Source of the DNA: Verticillium longisporum
Lineage: Eukaryota; Ascomycota; Sordariomycetes; Glomerellales; Plectosphaerellaceae
Assembly: GCA_019188255.1 (NCBI GenBank)
Contig: JAETXT010000001.1
Span: forward strand, 4,774,001 to 4,838,000
Direction: 5' to 3'
DNA length: 64,000 nt
Each line of letters opens with the position of its first letter. The first letter of the stretch is position 1. The position numbers and the translations under genes were made by a program. This document shows, in pieces, positions 57,205 to 64,000 of this stretch. The notes beneath the pieces are model-generated. The model searched no databases and was not told the origin of the DNA. It saw only the letters and a program-made list of their open reading frames with translations.

Positions 57205-58845
57205 GCGACAATATTGATAGGCGTTGCCGGGTTGCTCAGTGGTAGGGCTTTCTCGTGACGATGAGGGAAAGATCAGATACTGGCGCCTCGTGAAAAGGAG
57301 GGCAGGGCTATGGACTCTCTTATTCCGTTCCGAAGACGAGCGAGCAACGTGGCGGCGGCTCTTCAATCATGTCTGCAGCACCTACCTCGTGCCAAAGTCC
57401 GTGGCCAGGCAAGTTGGTGGGGGTTGCACAGCGTGTTTGACTGTTCAGCTCATGCTGGACGGGCGGGGGCTGACAGGTCTATTACAGCATGCCATTTGCC
57501 AGCCTTGTCGGGGACCCTGGTGTCAGCATCCAAATTGGGAGCCGTCATGGCGGCAGAGCTTTGGTCGAGATACAGAAGTATTGTCAATGTATTGCCGGTG
57601 TCAGATCGACTGGGCAAAGTGGATGTCGAGGCTGTGGAAGGCATGCGACACTCTTCTTTTGATGTCTGGCAAGAAAGCTTAAAGAGCACTGCCGCAGTCT
57701 CGAGGCCGTCGCCTGCCTAGCCGCCTGCCTGTTTGCGATGCGAACTGGGCGTTGATCGGACGATGGGTACAACGGCGTCTCGGGAAGACCCGCACCCGCA
57801 AGAGGGTGATGGGCCATCGGCGATGGTTGATGGGCGATGGTCGACAGAAGCTTGGGTGCTATTCCCGACAGACATGGTTCCGATGGAAATGGCCAGGCCA
57901 CTGATGACTAAGACTAAGTCAGACACGTGTTGACCAAATAAAGAAAATGAGGGGACAACCAACCCGAGGAGCCTGGAATGCAGTGCAGACTCGGGGCCCA
58001 GAAGCCACGTCCTCCCAGCGACGGTTTGCGGGGATGGCCCCAGCCTAAGGTAACGTAGCGGCCCCTGAAGTGATCATCTGGGTCACACTCGGGAGCCTGC
58101 AAGACCTTGTCTCGGGCGAGGGAGAGATCGAGCGAGGTCCGGCGACTGTAGCCAGAATCCGAACAGAATATTTCCAGCATTCGGCTTCCCGCCGAGTCAG
58201 GATCATCTCGACAATCCATCGACCCATCGAACTATCGTCATGCTGCATGGGGTTGATGCCCTCGGATGGGTCAACACCAAGGCTGTGCTTGCTTGTCGAG
58301 GCGTCGGCCACGCGACAGGACTAGCCTGGGAGGGGCCTGGGAGGGGCCTGGGACCCGAATGCGATGTCTTGAGGCTTCCTTGCCAGCTCGGTTTCCCTGA
58401 GCTGATTGCTGGTTCGAGGCTCGATTGGCGATGATTCGTGGTTCAGCGGGCAGCTCCAGAGCCCCGAAAGCGAGACCGAGCATTGGGGGATCCTTGAGGC
58501 CACTTTACCTAATCAAACTCGGGGCGCTATATGGGGTCGCTTGTGAGCCTGACCAGTCGCCGTCATTTGCGAGGGACCCACCTCGCACAACTCCTGTGCG
58601 CCGGAACATGTGAGAAGGTCACTTCCGAGAGATCTTGCATAAACCTTGTACTACCTAGATATAGGTTAATGGCCATCCGACTTTCTCGTTGTCCATATTG
58701 AAAATTATGGTAGCGATGAACTATCTGCTTCCTTTCTCTTTCCCTGGTCCTTTTTATTGGGTTTGTTAGAGGGCGAAGAGAGAAAAAAAAAACACCCATA
58801 CAACCTACAATAACCTCGAAGCTTAGTGCCATAGCTCCTCCAGCC
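57205..58845. other. intergenic region
   Basis: No supportable gene in 1.6 kb. A duplicated GGGAGGGGCCTGG motif occurs at about 58328-58350. Confidence 0.5.
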
Positions 58846-60707
58846 ATGGCCGACGAACGACCAGCAACAAACTCGACAGATGTCGACCTGGAAAAGGGTC
58901 ATAGCAGGCCGAGCTCTTCTCAGGAGCTCAAGCCAAAGACAGAGCCCGAGTCTGATTCCCTCCATACGAATGAGAAGACCCTCAACAACGAACCAGAACA
59001 GGAGCCTGAACACAACACCGCGTCTCAACCAGTCGATGACCCCAATCTTGTCGACTGGGACGGCCCTGATGACCCTGAGAACCCCATGAACTGGCCCGAC
59101 AGGCAAAAGTGGCTCAACATTGGTCTCATCTCTCTGTTGACTTTTGTGACGTAAGTTTCCTCCCCCCCTGCTTAGCCTCGATCCAATGTCTCTGGCTAAC
59201 ACGCTTCTCCTATCCAGACCACTGGTAAGACAGGACCAAAATAATCAAACTGCAGTGGCTCCTACTGACACGCGTTTTCACTCAAAATAGGGTTCTTCCA
59301 TGTTCGCACCTGGTATCCCTGCCATCATGGTGCAGTTTGGAGAAACGTCATCCATCACCGCCACCTTTGTCGTCTCTGTCTATATTCTCGGATTCGCCTT
59401 CGGGCCCCTCATCGTCGCGCCCGTCAGCGAGATGTGGGGTCGTCGACCCCTCTACATCTGGGGCAACATCTTCTTTGTCCTCTTCTCAGTCGGCACCGCC
59501 CTGTCCCAGAACATGGACATGATGATGGCCTTCCGTTTTCTCATGGGCGTCGCCGGCTCCGTGCCGATCACTATAGGCAGTGGCAGCATCGCCGATATCA
59601 TGCCCGTCGAGATGCGCGGCCGCGCCGTGTCCGCCTGGGCCCTCGGCCCCCTACTGGGTCCCTGCATCGGGCCCGTCGCCGGTGGCTATCTCATCAGGGA
59701 GACGAGCTGGCGCTGGGTCTACTGGCTCGTCTGCATTGTCGTATGTGCATTCCGGCTGCTGATTGTCAAGTTGGAAAAATCGCTGACAGAAGTACACAGG
59801 GCGGCATCTGCATCCCGCCGTCGTTCCTCTACATGAAGGAAACGTACGCCCCCATCCTCATCGAGCGCAAGGTCCTGAAGCTGCGCAAGGAGACAGGCAA
59901 CAACAACCTGCACAGCAAGCTCGACTCGGGCCAGAGCGTCGCCGACAAGTTCAAGATCGCCATCGTCCGCCCCGTCAAGCTCCTCTTCCTCGTGCCCATT
60001 GTCACGAGCATGGCCCTCTACGTCGCCATCGTCTACGGCATCCTCTACCTTCTCATCACGACCTTCTCCTTTGTCTACCGCGACCAGTACGGCTTCGACG
60101 AGGGCCCCGTCGGCCTGACCGTCCTGCCCGCCGTCATCGGCATGGTGAGCGGCGTGATCGTCTCCGGCGCGCTCTCAGACACGCGCGTCAACCGCCGCAT
60201 GGCCGCCGGCGGCGACCTCGTGCCCGAGATCCGCCTGACCCCCGCCGTCGCCCTACCCTGCGCCACCGTCCTGCCCGTCGGCCTCTTCATCTACGGCTGG
60301 ACGACCGAGAAGCAGGTCCACTTCATCGTCCCCATGCTCGGCGTCGTCATCTTCAGCGCCGGCCTCATGGGCGTCATGGTACGTTGCCCGTCTCGGCCCG
60401 TGCCCCGTGCCCGCTGCCTCCTGTTCGTCATATGCATGCCCACTAACGCGACGCGCAGATGTGCATCCAGAACTACCTCCTCGACACCTTCCCCCGCTAC
60501 GCAGCCTCCGTCACCGCCGCCCTCGCCGTCCTGCGCTCCCTCGCCGGCGCCCTGCTGCCCCTCGCCGGCCTCGAGATGTACAACGCCCTCGGCCTCGGCT
60601 GGGGCAACAGCCTCCTCGGCTTCCTCTCCGCCGCCATGATCCCGCTGCCGCTCCTCTTCTACCTCTACGGCGCCAGGCTGCGCGCCAAGTCGAACCCCCA
60701 GCTGTGA
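58846..60707 (+). CDS. MFS drug:H+ antiporter (DHA1 type)
   Basis: Five exons: 58846-59150, 59218-59224, 59291-59740, 59800-60378 and 60459-60707, giving 529 residues. Exon 2 is only 7 nt (ACCACTG); with it the junction reads [15 protein letters not shown], the normal first-helix sequence of fungal DHA1 transporters, so I am confident it is used. A ~95-residue polar N-terminus ends in [14 protein letters not shown], a family mark. Then come the loop motif [13 protein letters not shown], the antiporter motif [19 protein letters not shown], and helices up to [21 protein letters not shown]. Expected to export drugs, toxins or polyamines at the plasma membrane; substrate unknown. Confidence 0.93.
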
Positions 60708-61073
60708 TGGGTTTGAATGGGTTCTGTGTTGTTGTCTTTTGCTGCATGTGCATTGAAGCCCGATTTTCGTTTCCGGCCGGCGTTGGGGGGATACAGGTAT
60801 GAAGCATAGTATAGACGGTTGTTTTTGGTAATTTGTACATACTGAGTGGGCCATGGGTTGCCTTCGGAATTGAAGGGGAGATTCAAGACAGTTGAGTGGA
60901 TGCCGATTTCCTGATACCCGCCAGTGGCTCAAAACTTCGGGGCGAAGTGGCGTCTGGGAAAGTGATCTATTGTGAGCGTGACTACGGCTTTAAACTGCGT
61001 CTTCTTCGAGTTTGATGAACATGTACAACATGAACGTTTTATTGTGGAGAGGAATGAAGTTCAAGTAAAAAAT
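60708..61073. other. intergenic region
   Basis: 3' flank of the MFS gene; nothing else seen. Confidence 0.5.
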
Positions 61074-61655
61074 TCAGAGTCTTACATACACGTAGCCTTG
61101 ACAAAAACAGAAGGACATAAAGTATCCTTGCTGTACCAGACCGGTGAAACTGTAAAGGAAGGGGAACTGTACCTCTGGGCGTGCGCATCCTGCTTCTTGG
61201 TCGATGTGTTTGGCGAGGCGGAGAACGTGCTTCCCACCCGCGCGCTGGTCTTCCAGGACCAGAGTCTGCCAGAAGCGCAGGCGGATGCTACGCTCGTAGC
61301 CTCCGGTCTTTGTCCAGAAGACATCGTATTCTTTTCCGGGAACGAGATGAATGAGGGCGTCTGCGGCCATGTATGCCGACATTGACATGACTCCCTGCTC
61401 CTTGTCGCAGATCTGTGAGAAGACAGAGTCGTCGCTGATGTACCTCTTTCTCGGCGTAGCGCGGATACGCTGGACCGCCCTGTCGATTCTGTTGCCAGCG
61501 TTGCACTCGTGTCTTTGTACCTCGGGACGGACCCAGGGTTTTCTCTCATCACCCGGGAATAGTGTGTCTGGGTCTTGCGGCTCCAGGGGATTGGGCTCCT
61601 CCATATCCGAGTCGGGTGCGTTAAACACCCACGGCAGCGTGGCACCCCGATCAAA
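61074..61655 (-). pseudogene. truncated ORF abutting a repeat
   Basis: A minus-strand frame of about 190 codons ends at 61074. Its first ATG (61604) gives MEEPNPLEPQDPDTLFPGDE, but the frame looks coding further upstream (RGATLPWVFNAP) and has no start before the AT-rich repeat at about 61655. The middle reads ISDDSVFSQICDK, HLVPGKEYDVFWTKT and RFWQTLVLEDQ. I do not recognise the family. It is probably the 3' remnant of a gene whose 5' part was displaced by the repeat. Confidence 0.45.
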
Positions 61656-61955
61656 TATAACAAATCAAATCATCAAATAACTAAATAAATAGACCGAATT
61701 CTTATAATTAAATAACTAAATCTATAGTATTTCGATATTTCGATATTTAGCAAACGTTTAAATACGCATTCAGGCCCGGAATATAGCTATTCCGAGCCCT
61801 AGGTAGGCTAATGACCATCGTGATAGCTTCAATACTAACTAAATGGGTTAAATATTTATAAATAGGACTAAACAACCAAATCCGTCGATTTCGGCGGACC
61901 AAACAACTAAATCCGACACCTATTTTTAACTTGTTTGGTCGGAGTGCAGCGCTGA
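61656..61955 (-). repeat. AT-rich dispersed repeat, copy 2
   Basis: Segment 61795-61943 is the reverse-complement match of 28670-28800. It contains two imperfect direct copies of GGACYAAACAACYAAATCCG separated by TCGATTTCGGC; the other copy has one. The rest (61656-61790) is very AT-rich with TCGATATTTCGATATTT repeats. Imperfect ~20-bp sequences (CCCACGG...CGTGGCACC) occur on both flanks, at about 61629-61647 and 61957-61976. Confidence 0.75.
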
Positions 61956-62208
61956 CCCACGGGTTTCGTGGCACCTCAATCGTTCACCCACCCAGGCATT
62001 CCATACTAGCAGTGGAAATGGAATATGCCCCTGACATTGTCAAATACTTGGACAATCGGATAACACGTGTCTGTCACTGCCATGGTGTACCTCTGGGTAT
62101 TTCTAGGCAACACTGGAGGTGACTTGAATAAGCACTCAGTCCTGTGTAGGACGATTCGAGATTCATTGTGATCATGTATGGAGCTGCTTTACTTTCCACA
62201 GAAATCCA
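61956..62208. other. short intergenic region
   Basis: Separates the repeat from the end of the biotin gene; nothing recognised. Confidence 0.5.
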
Positions 62209-64000
62209 CTAAGAACCACGGAGCGACTCCAAAGCCCTCTGGACCAAACCCTCCATCTCTCGAACAGCGCCCTCTTGCGTCGTCTGGCCCGTCATGATAT
62301 ACAGGACATTCCCCAAAACACGGGTGTGAACATCCCACGCCCCCTTGCCGTCGCGAAGGCCGGTCTGAAGCCTAGCAGCAGCCTTGCTCGTGTATCCGAC
62401 CCCATCATCACTCCGCATGCTGATCGTGAGAACACTACCCAGGGCCCAAGCGCCCGCAACCTTGTCGGACTGCCTCGAGAGGCTGTCGATGAACTCGTTC
62501 GACCACATGGACCAGGTATTGCCCGAGGCGCCCGGACTAGGCGCGGCACCTAGCGCCTTTCCACTCAAGTTCTTCTTGGCCCAGTCCCACGCGCCGTTCT
62601 CGTCCATGCGCTGCAACTGGTCTAAAGACTCCACGGCTACCTGGCAGCCGACCGCGTGGGCCGTGTAGCTATGTCCATGAAGCAGCGCGTCGCTCTTATC
62701 GTCGCTCGCAAAGGCGTCGAAGATGGACTCCGAGGCCAGCGTCGTGGAGAGGGGCAAAAGCCCACCAGTGAGGAGCTTGGCGTGAACAGAAATGTCGGCG
62801 AGGGTGGCTAGCAGAGATGATGAGCTGAAACGGCCGAGGCGGTAGAGGCCGGTAAAGACCTCGTCAAAGATGACGGGGAGGCCCTGCCAGTCATGCTCGG
62901 TGGTGCTGGATGCGGTGGCGTTGCCGAACAGTTCAGGCGAAGAACGCACGACGTCGACGAGCGCTTTTTGATAGAGAGGGTCTCTGCACAGCTGGTCAGC
63001 AAATCAAGGTTGGTATGAGTGTGAGATGGAAACTTACACCAGGATCATGCCGCCAGCGCCAAGAACGACGGGCTCCAGCATCAAGGCGCCGAACTTGCGT
63101 CCGTCCTGTTTCTGGAGACGTTCTAACACGGACCGGAAGTAATTCTTGTACGACTCGTATGCCTTTGTCTGAGTTCTGTTGCTGAGATCAAACACATCGC
63201 TGAGAGATTCAAACTTCGCTCCATCGCCGAGGTCATTCTGTAGCGCCTCCGGCGTGTCGACGACCCACTTGCCATCGCGGCACCAGACACTGGGATAGTC
63301 AAACCAGAAGCCCTTACCCTGGTACCATTCTACCTTTTCGTTGAAGACGCTCGGCTCCGAGCAGTCCATGGTGCCGATGGTATCGCCGTGATAGCTCCCT
63401 TTGAGGCCGAGAATTTCCATCTTCTCGGAGGCGGCCCAGCCATAGCGCAGCCTGGCAGCGCGAAGAGCCATCTTGACGGCGACCTCGCAGCCGGTGCTCC
63501 CGTTGTCAGTGTAGAACACTCGCGTCAGCCGTGGGTTTCCCATGCCATGGAGCAGCTTCTCAGCGAGAGCAAGGGCAGGCTCATGGATCGCCTCGGCGAA
63601 CATGACGTGGCCGTAGCGACCGGCAGCATAGGCAGCGGCCAGCGTGAGGCGCGGATTTCCGTGACCGAGACCTTGGGTCCACCAAGAGGCAGAGCCATCG
63701 AAAGCCGGTTGTAGCAGTCCACTCTCGTTTGCGGGGAGGGAGCAGCGGCGGGGGTCAAGACCTGGAAAAAGTCGCCGTTGGCCGAATCGATGACGGAGAT
63801 GCGGTCAGGCGTTAGTAGCTTTTGCTGAGTGAAGGGGTACCAGATATTCTTGCTCGCACTCTGAGGCATGTTCTCGAGGCGCGCAATACGGCTCTTGCCC
63901 CGGTGATCCAGGTCCTTGAGAACGCCGTGGGCAGTTTCGCTAGAACTCTCGCGCTCGTAGTATGCTAACAGAGCGCCATGATCGTACCGAGGATCCTCGT
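62209..64000 (-). CDS. bifunctional dethiobiotin synthetase/DAPA aminotransferase, BioA half, with a frameshift
   Basis: The gene runs off the right edge, so its BioD half is outside. Exons in view are about 63038-64000 and 62209-62983 (54-bp intron). The linker reads DPRYDHGALLAYYERE; the aminotransferase starts NIWYPFTQQKLLTPD. Class-III PLP aminotransferase marks follow: GSASWWTQGLGHGNP, YTDNGSTGCEVAVKMALR, GSYHGDTIGTMDCS, LPVIFDEVFTGLYRLG and the PLP lysine in HAKLLTGGLLP. At about 63735-63740 (plus GCGGGGAGGG) the frame changes: FFQVLTPAAAPSP is in one frame and NESGLLQPAFDG in the next. One missing base in a C-run (minus strand) would explain it; no intron fits. The product makes 7,8-diaminopelargonate and dethiobiotin in biotin synthesis. 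Confidence 0.87.

Overview
This is filamentous-ascomycete (Pezizomycotina) nuclear DNA, most likely from a Sordariomycete; I cannot name the genus. The evidence is short introns of about 50-120 bp with GT...AG ends and CTAAC-like branch sites, GC-rich third codon positions, a split tRNA-Asp, and typical families such as HET, PTH11/rhodopsin-like receptors, DHA1 transporters, URC4 and a fused biotin enzyme. Exon boundaries given here were assigned by eye from splice signals and reading frame.

Left part (1-15.8 kb), mostly housekeeping and catabolic genes: the 3' part of OXA1; a long leader region; URC4 (uracil catabolism); a three-gene sugar-phosphate cluster made of an RpiB-type isomerase, a dihydroxyacetone/erythrulose-type kinase that is interrupted twice, and a TIM-like isomerase; a DUF1308 protein; tRNA-Asp with an intron; and a D-serine dehydratase-like enzyme. 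The three cluster genes match the kinase plus two isomerases of fungal erythritol/erythrulose breakdown.

Middle-left (16-29.5 kb), accessory: two paralogous protein kinases of one family point away from each other, with a small ORF and a CorA-like two-helix membrane protein between them. A cytochrome P450 relic follows, cut at its 3' end by a dispersed repeat. Next to the repeat lie a tRNA-like sequence and a perfect 30-bp inverted repeat.

Middle (29.5-48 kb): a rhodopsin-domain membrane protein, an alpha/beta hydrolase, an ICL/PEP-mutase-family enzyme, a secreted CAP (SCP/PR-1) protein, a second decayed P450, a large gene-poor stretch (38.6-42.4 kb), a secreted FAD-linked oxidase, a Nudix hydrolase and a HET-domain protein.

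Right part (48-64 kb): a small bZIP factor, a second rhodopsin-domain protein, a decayed gene of unknown family, a second CorA-like protein, a DHA1-type MFS transporter with a 7-nt micro-exon, a fragmentary ORF abutting the second copy of the dispersed repeat, and the aminotransferase half of the bifunctional biotin gene (BioD-BioA type), with one frameshift. Two of the frameshifts (kinase and biotin gene) look like one base missing from a homopolymer, so assembly error has to be weighed against real gene decay.
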